From Hydractinia symbiolongicarpus (taxonomy: Eukaryota > Cnidaria > Hydrozoa > Anthoathecata > Hydractiniidae), in contig NC_079884.1 of NCBI RefSeq assembly GCF_029227915.1, positions 25,668,001-25,732,000 on the forward strand: a stretch of DNA of 64,000 nt. The letters are read 5' to 3'. Below the pieces are notes generated by a model that saw only the letters and a list, made by a program, of their open reading frames with translations, ran no database searches and was not told the DNA's origin. Of this stretch, positions 53,175-64,000 are shown in pieces (the stretch's first letter is position 1; the number at the start of each line of letters is the position of its first letter). The translations under genes and the position numbers were made by a program.

Positions 53175-56162
53175 TTGGTGAAGGGTCTCCTTAAGAGACA
53201 AGAGAGGAGTTGAACGTCCTCCACCATACCGTAGTTTAAAGGGGCGATTGTGGAAGTCCCATGAAATGCCACATAGTGATGGTGTCACTTTAAAAAACAC
53301 CCAGTCCGGTCTGTGAACGGTTGGCGCTAGGAAGGGCATCCAGCTGTAAAACAATGCCAAAACTCTTTATTAATGACTGTAAGAATAGTTAATCAGACAA
53401 ACTGCGTAAACGGGGCTGGAACTCTAAGGAGTGAAGGTGTCGCGCATGGTAGGACAGATGTCAGATGTGAGCATCGTCAGACCGTTACCCAGCTATCACA
53501 TCACAAGGTAGATAACACTAGGTTGAGGATGGCTAGTGTAAATGTTGGTACTCTGAGAGGTAGAGCAGGTGAAGTAGTTGAAATGTTAGAACGTAGATCT
53601 GTTGATATGTGTTGTGTTCAGGAAGTTAGGTGGAGAGGAGCTTCAGTGAGATTTGTGGAAGGTAGGAGGGCAAGGTATAAGCTTTTTTGGATTGGTAATA
53701 GTGATGGATATGGAGGAGTTGGCATATTCGTTGCAGAGAAGTGGGTAGAAAAAGTAATAGATGTTATGCGTGTTAATAGTCGTATTATAGTGATAAAGTT
53801 TTTGATAGGTAATAGGATTGTCACTTTTCTGTCAGTTTATGCTCCACAGTGTGGACTCAGTGAGGAAGATAAAGATAAGTTTTATGATGAGTTAATAGCA
53901 GTCACATCAAAGTTTGGAGACACTGAACTTGTCATGGTGGGCGGCGACTTTAATGGTCATGTTGGGAAGTCATCTGAAGGTTATAGAGGTGTGCATGGAG
54001 GCTATGGATTTGGGAGGTAGAAATAAGGAAGGGGAGAGATTGCTTGAGTTTGGAATGGCAACGGACATGGTGGTTTGCAACACATCATTCAGTAAGAGAC
54101 AGAGTAGGCTAATAACATATGAGTCAGGTGGTTGTAAGACACAGATAGATTACTTTTTGGTTAGAAAGTCAGACAAAAAAGTGGTGAAGGACGTGAAAGT
54201 TATATCGGGGGAAGAGTGTGTTTCCCAGCATAGGTTGCTGGTTTGTGATATTATCTTGAAGAGTGTCAGAGAAGCCAAGGGAAAGTACAGGCCCCGTCGA
54301 AAAGTCTGGAAGCTGAAGGAAGAGATTGTAGCAAGACAATTTAGTGCAAAAGTTCAGCAGTTAGCCTACAATAGTCAATGTGATAGTGACAATGTTGAAA
54401 GTACTTGGACTACTTTGAAGAATTGTCTTCTAGAAGCTTCTGATGATACCCAGATTTGCAGATGTGTTAAGAAGTGAAGACCAGCGCAATGAAGTATTCA
54501 AGATAGCAAAGCAAATGAAGAAGACTAATCAAGATATTGTAGGTGAGAAGTGTATACGTAATGATGAAGGTGTTTTGGCTAGCACAGAGGAGGAGAAAAG
54601 GGTAGCTTGGAAGAATCATTATCAGAGGTTGCTTAACACTGAGTTTGATTGGGACGAGGATAATTTGTCTGATGATGATGTCGTAGAAGGGCCAGCCTTG
54701 CAGATCAAGACAGAATGGGTAGTGGAGGCTATTAGGAAAATGAAGATTGGCAAGGCTGCAGGAGTATCAGGTATTGTTGCAGAGATGGTAAAAGCATCTG
54801 GATATATTGGAGTTGAGCTTATTACAAGTCTTGCTAACCAGATTATAAAGGATGGTGATATTCCCAGTGAGTGGAAGTCGAGAAAGAATCTCTATTTTGC
54901 CTTTGTAGATTTAAAGAAAGCTTTTGATAGAGTGCCACGTAAAGTTATTTGGTGGGCTATGAGAAAATTAGGTGTGGATGAGTGGCTAGTTACGATGGTT
55001 CAGTCTATGTACAGCAATGCTAGAAGTCGTGTCAGGATTAACGATTCACTTAGTGATGAATTTAGTGTAAATGTTGGTGTACATCAGGGTTCTGTACTTA
55101 GTCCTTTGTTGTTTATTCTAGTCTTAGAAGCGCTGTCGATGGAGTTCAGAACAGGTTGCCCATGGGAGTTATTGTATGCAGATGATTTGGTTCTCATAGC
55201 AGAGTCGATGGAAGAATTAGTTGAAAAGTTTGAGAAGTGGAAGAAAGGACTAGAAGAGAAAGGGCTGAAGGTAAACACAGCAAAGTATAAAGTCATGATA
55301 AGTAGCATTGCAGCCAAGTGTGACCTTGTAGTTGGAAAGTGGCCTTGTGGAGTTTGCAGGAAAGGGGTTGGTAGTAACTCAATTTTTTGTCAGACTTGCA
55401 AGCATTGGGTACATAAGAAGTGCAGTAGTATTAGTTGAAGGTTAAGAGCTGGCATACAGTTTGTATGCAAGCGTTGCAAAGGTGAGATTATAGAGAATGA
55501 AGTATTTCCAGCTTTAATGATGTACAACAGTGGCTCGTTAGAGATAGTTAAGAACTTCTGTTACTTAGGTGATATGTTGGGCAGTGAAGGGGGTGTTGGA
55601 AGAAGTGTTACTTGCAGGATAGGTTCTGCTTGGAAAAAGTTTAGAGAGTTACTTCCTTTATTGACTAGCAGAGTCCTGTCAATTGAGGTAAAAGGTAGGT
55701 TGTATGAGGCCTGTGTAAGAAGGGTTATGTTGTACGGTAGTGAGACATGGGCAGTGAAGCAGGAAGATCTTGACCGTTTAGAAAGGAATGATATGAGAAT
55801 GGTTAGGTGGATGTGTAATGCCAGTCTGAGAGACAGAAAGAGTTCAGATGAGCTAAGAAGCAGGCTAAGTCTCTGTAGAATTAAAGATGTTATCCAGATA
55901 AGAAGATTGAATTGGCTGGGGCACTTGGAAAGAATGGAGGAGGATAATTGGGTAAGAAAGTGTAGACTTGATAGTTCCTGGGGCAAAGCCCAGAGGCAGA
56001 CCGAGAAAGACTTGGCAGGAGGTTATAAGGACAGACTTGATAGAGAGGAAGTTGAGTTTAGATCTAACACAGTCTAGATCAGATTGGAAGAGGGTCATTA
56101 ATATACCCCGTCCAACCCATGCTAGCATGGAAAAAGGACGTTAAGCCGAGAATGATGATAAA
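53175..56162 (+). mobile_element. RTE-like non-LTR retrotransposon, nearly full length but broken
   Basis: 5' region with AGGAAGGGCATCCAGCTGTA, then ORF 53373-54020 and, after a 1-base shift near 54018, on to 54477: AP endonuclease domain (DMCCVQEVRW, VGGDFNGHVG, KTQIDYFLV, SQHRLLVCD). RT part 54443-55438 has FVDLKKAFDRVPRK, HQGSVLSPLLF and an intact YADD at the active site, but the palm is shortened: IPSEWKS is fused to RKNLYFAFVD at about 54884, so the first RT blocks are deleted. A Cys/His-rich finger (CGVCRKG..CQTCKHWVHKKC) ends at an in-frame TGA (55436); the frame then continues to about 55965, where another shift occurs. The 3' end is (ATG)n-like, ATGATGATAA. Not active. Confidence 0.9.
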
Positions 56163-56165
56163 CAG

Positions 56166-56603
56166 TTTGAAAAAATAAAGTTTGTCGGCATCCTCAGGAA
56201 TATCGACATTTATTCCAGGATTTACAGCAAAATGGGGCAACTCTTGTAACTTCTTGTCACCAGATTTCCATTGCCCCATGTTCCAACCAGGAGGGCTTGG
56301 TTCCTTTCTAGCTTTCTTCGAACTAGGTTCTGCCACTTCATCATTATCAGTTGAACTTTCATCAACACATTCTTCCCCACCATCAGAAAATCCCAAAAAA
56401 TCTTCGTCTTCACTATCACTCTGGCCAAATAATCTGTCAATTGGATCATCACTTGCTACTACATCCTCATCACTATCCTCTTCAAGGTTTAGTTCATTAA
56501 TAGAGAGGCCAAATGATGCATTACTGCTGCTAAAAGGCGAAGATCCAGAGCCACAGCATGCGCTAAATCCAGTCGCCAACTTTGTTTTAATTTTGAAATG
56601 CAA
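56166..56603 (-). pseudogene. piggyBac transposase N-terminal fragment (PGBD-like)
   Basis: On - a long open stretch reads an acidic region (EEDSDEDVVASDD, DSEDEDFLGFSD), a short basic stretch (SSKKARKE) and then GWNMGQW..LPHFAVNPGINVDIPEDADKLYFFKLF, the start of the DDE_Tnp_1_7 domain of piggyBac proteins. It stops at the LINE insertion; no matching remainder is recognisable at 52778-53170. No ATG is in frame (the reading begins at TTG 56603), so a short upstream exon or loss of the start is likely. Confidence 0.8.
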
Positions 56604-56789
56604 ATCTGCATAACTTACGGTAGCCGAATTTAAAAATTGTCAGATCGGGCGCAAATGAGAGATAAATTATTCTAGTGTTAAAAAAAGTCGATCTTGTTAG
56701 TTTTAAATATACCGGCCGGCCGTGAGGGCCGTTCAAAGTGGTCCTAGTAAAATCCCGGACAGGTCCGGGAACGGGACGGGAAGGGTTAA

Positions 56790-58085
56790 CATGATATTAC
56801 TAGCTGTCTAAGCAATAAAAAAAATATTAGCAGCAGGTGTGTGCATTTCTTATTTAATTGAAAATAACTTATTTTAAAAAACAGGTTGACCTGGACTATA
56901 ACATGATGTTGACCTAGACAGGATATGATGCTCAAATGAGTATTGCCAACCTTGTTGGGTTGTAATACATAAAAAGAAAAATCTAACAATCCTTGGGCAT
57001 GAGAAATTCCCTGATACATTAGGAGACAGTAATTACTGTCTAATTAAAGCTTTCTTTTATATGATATTTTCCCAATTTAAAGTGCAAAGATGAATGCTGT
57101 GTGTTTCTTCTTAAGAACGTTTAGATACAAAAATGTGAGGTGTTTTAAATTTAGAGCATGCTAACCTTATATTTCTCAACTGCTCTGCACTTTCATGATG
57201 AGTGCTTAAAAAAGCATGTATGGTACATTACTATCTAAGGTAAACCTCGTAAATCAGCATTTGCACCTTATTTTTATAGAACTAATATAGAACTTTTATT
57301 ACATCTGTACTAATTACAAAATACACAATAGGGACGTGTGCCACTAAAAACACTGGGACTAGTATGCAAATTTTTAATGAAGAAAAAGGTCAAAGAAAGG
57401 CAAGACCGCAGTCAAGCAATAAGAAAAATAAATATTTAAATTGTAGCTATATATATCTAGTCCCATAAGTCTTAACAAAAAGTGAATAATCATTTCGAAT
57501 TTTTAATGCAATTCTTTGAGGTGAGTTCAATAGTGTTGATAAAGTCTTAATTGTGAATGAGATAATAAAAAAAATTTTAAATTTGTTTGAGAATATCTAA
57601 ATAACCAATCTATGTTGCACACAAAAATTATCTTTTTTTTCCTGACTTGCAATTAAAAGTGAGCACTAAGATAAACTAAGCAAAGCTTAATCGCCATCTT
57701 AAATATAGGCGTGATTATACAAATTTTAATAGGGAACTTATGGGGAAATTTTTGTATAATAGATGAGTTGCGTTGGACGTAAACTTTAGATTTTGCATTA
57801 ACAACATGGACATGTCCACAGATATGCACAGGCAAAAATATAGACAGTGACTATAATGATTGAAAATATAAAGTAAAACAAAAAGACTGGTGCTAAAATT
57901 AGCAAAATCTGCCCTAAAGAAGAAGGCAATAGTCTAGTAAAAAAATAATAATGCATTTTCAATCTTATATTCCTAAAAATGTATAAATTACTGCAAATAG
58001 CCATTTTGGCATGTGGTCCTTCTTTTGTTGCCCGCCAGGATGCGCACCTATACACAGAACTTTTAAAAACATTAGGAACAATAAA
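56790..58085. other. intergenic stretch, no gene seen
   Basis: AT-rich; no ORF with a recognisable domain, no clear element borders. Confidence 0.4.
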
Positions 58086-58669
58086 CAGTCAGGGATAACC
58101 GTAAATTAGGCTATGATAGTCTAATTAGTCTACGATGGTCTATTTGGGCGATTTATCTCTCCTAATTAGGCTATCAACATGGTTTTGCTGCCTATCGCTG
58201 TTCTGCCGCATAGTTGTAACAATTTTATTAGCTAAAAATATTCTATAGAAGCTCCTTTTGATGGCCCAAATATAATTTTCTTTATTATTTGCGCTGTCAG
58301 AAGATATAGCGTTTAGTGTTTTTTGATTTAGAATGCATGCACGTGTTACAACACCTTTGTTTTATGGCAACGGTTGCTTTTGGACAAAGGCTAAATTTCC
58401 TGTGTGCATATTTTCAACATGGTGCCGCATAACGACTATTTCTCGTCTACATAGCGACTATTTCTCGTCTAATAAGGCGACCCAAAGACATTTGACTATA
58501 ATTTTTAGTTCTGCAAAGTAAACTATAAAATATTTGCTCGCTCGAGATAATCGCAAAAGAAGAAAATAAATCTCCTAAATAGGAGATGATCTCCTAACTA
58601 GTCCATGGAAAATCTCCTAAGCTACTATCCTAATTGGGCGTAAGTCTAATTTGTGGTTGTCCCTGACTG
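58086..58669. mobile_element. 584-bp MITE with 26-bp TIRs and 5-bp duplication ATAAA
   Basis: Ends CAGTCAGGGATAACCGTAAA and, inverted, CAGTCAGGGACAACCACAAA. ATAAA at 58081-58085 and 58670-58674. Inside are repeated CTCCTAATTAGG / CTCCTAAATAGGAG words near both ends. No transposase. CAGT starts with 5-bp duplications would fit the hAT5-like group (inference). Confidence 0.85.
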
Positions 58670-58826
58670 ATAAAGTCAGTAAGAGTTTTGACTGTGAGAT
58701 TTGTTACTTAATCCAAAATCAAGTAGCTAAGGAAACATAAACAGGGTATAGCAACTGTAAAACCTCTAACATTTGGCCCTTTTATATACCTAGTAGACTA
58801 GTTTAAATAAAAAACCTTTCCAATAT

Positions 58827-59736
58827 CAGTACCGCACTTTTTCCTGATCAGGTGAGTAAGGGGTTATGACATATTTCACAAAAGTTTTGGCCTATCTTTC
58901 CACATTATATATGGGTTCGCCTGCTCAGAGTTTGTTTTATATATGTGAAGCCATTACACCAATGACATGTTTCTTATGTCTTTAGCTAGCTAGCGCTATA
59001 TGTTATCAATCATTATTTCTTTCACAATTTAGACTTGATAGTTCCTGGGGCAAAGCCCAGAGGAAGACCGAGAAAGATTTGGCAGGAGGTTATAAGGACA
59101 GACTTGATACAGAGGAAGTTGAGTTTAGATCTAACACAGTCTAGATCAGATTGGAAGAGGGTCATTAATATACCCCATCCAACCCATGCTAGCATGGAAA
59201 ACGGACGTTAAGCCGAGAATGATGATGATGAAATATATTTTTATATTAGTTTTTTGCTTTGGCTAGCCTAATTTGTCATCTAAGCTAGCTAGGAGTAACT
59301 ACAAATTTATATTGTTTGGATAGCTGTTTTGGTGTATCCTGTTAGTATGTAAGTCTGTCATCCGTACCGTAATAAAAGACTCATTTATTCAAAAGCTAGC
59401 TATCCTTGCTTGCTTTAAGACATCAAAAAAATAAAATCTTTTCACCATGTTAGCCAGAAACCAATAGTAATTTACCATGTTGTTGATCCAACATAAATAA
59501 ACATTAATAGCGCCAGAACGGCATGGTGAATTTTTTTTTAATTGGTGAATCGGCACAAGATAGGCACAGGACTTCATATAAACAAAATTGGTCCGCACTT
59601 TTGTCCAGCTGACCTTTTACAAAACAATTTTTTCTCAAAAAGTACTCCCCCAATCCGGGTAAGTCTGAACTAATTTGAAAGTTGCAGACTCCTTTGATCA
59701 GGTGATTAACCCCGATCGGGGAAAAGTGCCGTACTG
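58827..59736. mobile_element. 910-bp TIR element with 5-bp duplication AATAT, hosting a LINE 3' end
   Basis: Ends CAGTACCGCACTTTTTCC and, inverted, CAGTACGGCACTTTTCCC. AATAT directly outside both ends (58822-58826, 59737-59741). The subterminal words CTGATCAGGTGAGTAAGGGG and TTGATCAGGTGATTAACCCC also correspond. A 203-bp LINE 3' end lies inside (59030-59232). Confidence 0.85.
59030..59232 (+). mobile_element. 5'-truncated 3' end of the RTE-like LINE
   Basis: Nearly identical to 55963-56158 of the large copy, from TAGACTTGATAGTTCCTGGG to AGCCGAGAATGATGATGATG. It preserves the (ATG)n tail. The high similarity suggests recent activity of the family. Confidence 0.9.
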
Positions 59737-60275
59737 AATATGGCACAGAAGTAGTATAGGAATTATTGTGGTCGAAAACGCGTCATAATACTGGTTAAAC
59801 CAATCAGGGGCCAGTATTCAGATTAAGCAGCCATTATGAAATGGTGTACAAATGCCGTAATCATGTTTTTGTGGTGAAACCTTCATAAATACAATACTGG
59901 ATTTTTTAAGGAATTTTTCTTTTTTTAGTCAAATCTTAATGTTTTAGATACTGCTCAATCTTTGCCATTTTGTGACATTTTAAGGCCGTTTATGCTTGTA
60001 AATTCTATTTAATTAAGATTTCTACTGTGAAGGTTTAACCGTGAAAAGTCCATGTACCCCTTCGGAGAGCAATGAAGAGAACATTCCAACCGCAAGAATT
60101 GGAGTAAAACACATAGGTAGCTAAGCTTTAAAGCCAAGACTTGGCTATTGTTAATAATGTAAACTAAGAAATTCACTATTTACTGGTAGTTATTGCAACA
60201 GCAACAATAGAAAAAATAACCATATGTGAAATATAAGTAAGTATTGACTGAACGTTTGATTTCCATTTCCTTTGT
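59737..60275. other. spacer, no gene seen
   Basis: AT-rich, no recognisable feature. Confidence 0.4.
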
Positions 60276-60650
60276 GGCGCCGTAGATTAGTGGTTATAGC
60301 TCTCGTACTCTGTGTGGGAGACCGGGGTTCGATTCCTCTTGATGGCGATTCAACATGGGCGAGTGAATGTTACCATAGCCCCGGGTTAACCCAAGCCATG
60401 TGAGGGAAATTGGGAAGATGGCACACTGTGTGGGCCGTTGGATGTTGCCGGGAGTTGTCTAGTAGAGCGCAGGCTCTAATTGGGTCTGCGTAGCTCAAAA
60501 TGGGTCTGCGTAGCTCAAAATGAGCATTAAATACTCTAGGACTCTCCATCTACGCCATGGCCCCTCCTGGAAATAATAGACAGGGTATATCCCTCGATAT
60601 TTGTGAGGCTAGCCATGGAAAATATGCACATCTATCTATCTCTCTATCTG
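60276..60650 (+). mobile_element. tRNA-derived SINE, best-preserved copy
   Basis: Head GGCGCCGTAGATTAGTGGTT holds an A box (TAGATTAGTGG) and, 44 bases later, a B box (GGTTCGATTCC, 60326-60336), the internal RNA polymerase III promoter. The tRNA-unrelated body of about 260 bases contains GGGTTAACCC, GCACACTGTGTGG and CATGGCCCCTCCTGG. The tail is (ATCT)n-like (60631-60650). A 20-odd-base segment (GGGTCTGCGTAGCTCAAAAT) is duplicated in tandem at 60480-60520. The acceptor stem no longer pairs well. Confidence 0.92.
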
Positions 60651-61680
60651 TATTTATGTGCATGTAAACACGCATATAAAGATGCCATCACTAAAATAAA
60701 ATGCTTAGTTGGATCCCTACATTCTGTTACACATAGGGACATACATATTTAGTTGTAAACCCAATTGATCCATGAGATACAGTAAGATTTTTACTAAATT
60801 TACCTTGCTATCCTCTGATCCTTCGCGAACCCGATTTAAAAAGATCCATTCATAGTTGGGCTACCATTTTGGACATAAAATGGATCGGATCAAGGATCAA
60901 GATAGATAGAATTCATTCTAGTAATAATTTTTTTACTTTTGTCTACATAATAATACCTTGTTCTTTACTATATGTTTTTGCTGTATCCTATAAGCTTCCT
61001 TTTCTCAACATTTACCATAAAAAATACCTTTTTCCTAAGGATTTGTACATGGAAAATATCGTTCATGTTTTATATTTTCGTTGGTATTCCTGAAATCATC
61101 AAAACATAAGACCACACGGGGGTAAATAAAAAGAAAATCCTGCAATAAAAGGTTTGTTAGCTATAAATTTTTGTAATATTCTTTTACATAAAAGAGGTTA
61201 ATGTTTTATTTGAAAACAAAATAAAAGCCTAGAATATGTATTATAACTAAATTATTTATTTCAATGTAAATTCATTTTTTGTACATATACCCTGAATCAA
61301 TTCTGCAAGGAAAAGTACGAGAAATCAGGCGCGCGTTAAGAAGCACTGATTTTAGAAATTGACATTATTTGATTTGATTTGATTTGTGATTGATTGTTTT
61401 ATTTGCTTTTGTTGTGAAAGGATTTTATATTTACGACTGAGAAGTAGAAGCAGATGTTATTATATTTATCTATTTTTTTAACCTTTTATCCTTAGCTGCG
61501 TTATTAATTTTTTATATGGTTTTCTCCCAGCATGAAAGGAAAATAGATTGAGAAATATTATATACATTTAGTTAATACGATTTTATACAAAACGCGACTT
61601 AGAGAATGATGATGATAAAACAAATTTGTGGAGAACAAAATGACCCAGCTATAACAAGTTTTGGTTTTTAATGTTTCAAA
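60651..61680. other. upstream region of the netrin-like gene
   Basis: AT-rich; GATTTGATTTGATTTGTGATT repeat near 61370-61395. Should hold the promoter or a 5' UTR exon. No other gene seen. Confidence 0.4.
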
Positions 61681-62677
61681 ATGTTGTTGTTTATTTCTCT
61701 TCCTGGTCTTGTTGTTTTGTTATTGACAAATAAAACATTTGCACAGGGTTACAGTTGCTACGATTTTAAATTCAAGCCTATTGTGTGCAGGCCAGGACCT
61801 GAAAAATTAGGTCATGGACGCATCATTGATGTAACACCAAATATGACTTGTGGCACACCACCAAGTGGATATTGCAGAACTTCACAGCCTCTAGGTTGTT
61901 ACCAGTGCAATGCATCTTCATTTTTACACAGACACCCTTCTCGTTATTTAACAGATAATGATAACCCTTTAAACTTTCAGACTTCTGGTTTTAAACAAAC
62001 ATGGTGGCAGTCGGTAACCTGGTGGGATGCAAAACAGCAATCCTTATTGGTGAACAACATTTTAAAAGTCAAATTAACTTTGTCAATGAATAAAACATAT
62101 GATTTGACTGGCACGATAAAGGTTACATTTTATTCTAGTAAACCACATGCATTTGTATTTGAAAAGTCTAGTGATTATGGCATGACGTGGATCCCTTACA
62201 GATATTATGCAGATGACTGTACTTATAGGTTTCCTAATGTTTCTAAGAAGAGCAGTGTTAAAACTGCTTTAGACGTTTACTGTGTGGAAGATAAGAGTGT
62301 CACAGCTGTTCAGGGAAGCCAAGTAACATTTGAACCACACTATACAGCAGATAACCTTTGGACAAACATTACACAGCAATATTTAAAGGCCACTGATTTC
62401 AGGATCTCACTGGAGTATCCTTGGACAGATGGTAATGAAGTTATCAATCAAGAACCATTTTTGAACCAATATTATTACGATATAAGTGATATTCAGATTA
62501 AGGGTCGTTGCCATTGTAATGGGCATGCCCCTTATTGTTTTGGCCCCAACATCAATGAGCAGAAATGTAATTGTCAACATAATACTGATGGAATTGACTG
62601 TGAAATGTGTCTACCGTTATATAACAATAAACCATGGAAGCATGCTGAATCACCAACAAAGCCAAACCCTTGTGAAG
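61681..62677 (+). CDS. netrin-like secreted protein, first coding exon (laminin N-terminal domain plus LE repeat)
   Basis: ATG 61681, hydrophobic signal peptide (about 1-22, cleavage near TFAQG), then a laminin N-terminal domain to about 280: TCGTPPSGYCR, TWWQSVTWWD, LTLSMNKTYDLTGTIKVTFY, EKSSDYGMTWIPYRYYADDC, EPFLNQYYYDISDIQIKGRC. A laminin-type EGF repeat starts at GRCHCNGHAPYC and includes CNCQHNTDGIDCEMC. The pattern, especially TWWQS..W and RYYADDC, is closest to netrin-G/netrin members. The exon ends at 62677 (GAA G|GTTTGA, phase 1); later exons (more LE repeats, C-terminal domain) lie beyond or are not recognisable in the window. Known role of the family: axon and cell guidance through secreted or GPI-linked ligands. 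Netrin family secure; subtype inferred. Confidence 0.88.
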
Positions 62678-62748
62678 GTTTGATTTTTTTTTATAATAAA
62701 GGCCACTATATTAGAAAGTTTGCCCATCATTATTTTAGGTCAAGAAAG

Positions 62749-63157
62749 GTTAGTTTAATTTTTGCTTAAAAATGAGACCTTGCCAGAAGCAAATTTGATG
62801 TCTCTGGAAATGAGAAAATTACGAGCTGACCTCATAGAAGTGTTTGAAACAACCACCAATGTTAGCATACTAAAGGCCATACTGGTTTATCCAGTAAATT
62901 ATTAAGTAAGTAAAACTTCCCCAAGTGAACACCCACTTGCACAGTAGCAATTTACTTGCCCTATTTTGTTGTAACTATTTTACTGAAAAAATAAACAATA
63001 CAAGTGTACCTTTGTTGCGACATGGATACAGGCATAGTAGGCTAACATTGGTGGTTGTTTCAAACACTTCTATGAGGTCAGCTCGTATATTCCTCATTTT
63101 CAGAGACATCAAATTTTCTTCTGGTAAATTCTCATTTTTAAGCAAAATTAAACTAAC
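62749..63157. repeat. long inverted repeat (arms about 120 bases, spacer about 165)
   Basis: 62749-62872 and 63036-63157 are inverted copies with small differences: GTTAGTTTAATTTTTGCTTA at the outside, AACCACCAATGTTAGC at the inside. The left arm reads SLEMRKLRADLIEVFE on +, a signature of LINE RT C-terminal regions, so both arms derive from retroelement 3' fragments. Confidence 0.85.
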
Positions 63158-63599
63158 ATTTATTTCTAAAAGTTTTTTTCCATAAGTTTCATAACCGTGA
63201 TTGTTTGACGTCAGTCACATAAAGCTGATTCATACTTGTGAAAGAAACGTAAGAAAAAGACTGTGAACACCTACGTTTGCAGCATAATTTTTGTGGCAAC
63301 CAGAAAACTCAAAGAAAGCCAAACGCAACAACAAACCCAAGAATATTCTCAAAAATAAAAATAAACCATAATAATTTGAAGGGAGTAATATTATAAAAGT
63401 GCTGAGAATAGAATTTTTCGAAGAAAAGCTGGTAGAAAAAGCTGATTTAAAAAAAATGTTCCTTGCGTTTGTACTTGCGTTGCAAACGTGAACCATGTCA
63501 TGTAACTGAATCACTTGCGGACTTGATCTCGTGGTCCTTACATAAATTTATAGCATTGCTGTACATAGACTAAACCATCTTAACTAGCCACTCACCCAC
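62873..63599. other. netrin-like intron or 3' flank, rest
   Basis: Apart from the right arm of the inverted repeat I see no coding exon in this stretch. Confidence 0.4.
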
Positions 63600-64000
63600 A
63601 CTTAAGTCCCTAATAACCAATCAAATAACTATACATGGCACTTCATTAAAAGCATACTCAAAATCTGTAAAAGCAAAATAGAGATCCTTTTTCTTTCCTA
63701 AATACTGTCCCTGAAGCTATCTGAGTAAAAAATGTTGCAACTGTAGTGCCATGCACTGGAAAAACCTAAATAACTTATTAATCACCCTTTCAATAACTTT
63801 ATTACCTTATTAACCAACTTTAATTACCTGTTTCAAATGCATCACCCTTGTTCATGAAACAATTGACTATTACACTATACTGCCAGTCACAATCTTTATA
63901 ATCTGATTGGCAAGACTTGCAATAAACTCAACTTAAACATTTTTAAACGCTTTTACCATATCTGTAACAACACCTGACATACCTGCAGCCTTGTCAATCT
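63600..64000 (-). mobile_element. decayed copy of the RTE-like LINE (runs off the window)
   Basis: On - it reads DKAAGMSGVVTDMVKAF, IASLANQIIK, IVNCFMNKGDAFETGN, then KKKDLYFAFTDFEYAFNEVP with stops and shifts in between. This parallels 54740-54970 of the large copy and includes the RT blocks that are deleted there. Confidence 0.8.

Larger units (their letters stand above)
52778..56785 (-). mobile_element. piggyBac-type transposon interrupted by a LINE
   Basis: The left end is CCCTTCCCGCCCC after TTAA (52774-52777); the right end, inverted, is CCCTTCCCGTCCC, with TTAA outside (56786-56789): 12 of 13 TIR bases match and the TTAA duplication is the hallmark of piggyBac. Inside the right part is a piggyBac transposase N-terminus on - (56166-56603). 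A 3-kb RTE-like LINE occupies about 53175-56162, so only about 1 kb is piggyBac sequence and the catalytic domain is missing. Confidence 0.9.

Overview
This is AT-rich, intron-rich eukaryotic DNA from an animal. Gene content (GAPVD1, a PBX/Extradenticle TALE homeobox gene, a PRDM9-type PR/SET zinc-finger gene, a netrin-like gene, RPS10, mitochondrial bL28, RNF32), short introns with clean GT-AG borders, and the LINE families present (which I associate with Hydra-like and other cnidarian genomes) point to a cnidarian, perhaps a hydrozoan. The phylum is an inference; the metazoan placement is firm.

Left part (1-31 kb): a PRDM9-like gene on + (1-5231, 5' end outside), a few exons of an unidentified basic protein on + (7117-8017), then three genes on -: a seven-TM protein resembling the gustatory-receptor-like family (8264-11220), GAPVD1 (15213-25358, 14 coding exons, 1309 codons) and PBX (27156-31124, 10 coding exons, 428 codons). 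I rebuilt the exon chains from splice sites and the summed lengths keep frame. Between them lie a minisatellite, microsatellites and at least two MITEs, one filling most of a PBX intron.

Middle part (31-49 kb): mitochondrial ribosomal protein bL28 (-), a 5'-truncated LINE, an orphan candidate exon, a TIR element with a 44-codon ORF, a single-exon RNF32 (+), a TA-flanked MITE, and a retrotransposon 3' fragment into which a tRNA-derived SINE has inserted. Three copies of this SINE occur in the window.

Right part (49-64 kb): RPS10 (-) whose first coding intron holds three tandem copies of an H/ACA snoRNA, the most interesting signal here. Beside its 5' end sits a piggyBac element with TTAA duplications at both ends, interrupted by an RTE-like LINE. 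Then follow two TIR elements with 5-bp duplications, a SINE, the first coding exon of a netrin-like gene (+), a long inverted repeat in its intron, and a decayed second copy of the RTE-like LINE at the right edge.

The genes are ordinary housekeeping and developmental genes without operon logic. The system-level point is the coupling of a ribosomal protein gene with snoRNAs for rRNA pseudouridylation, and the dense layering of mobile elements.
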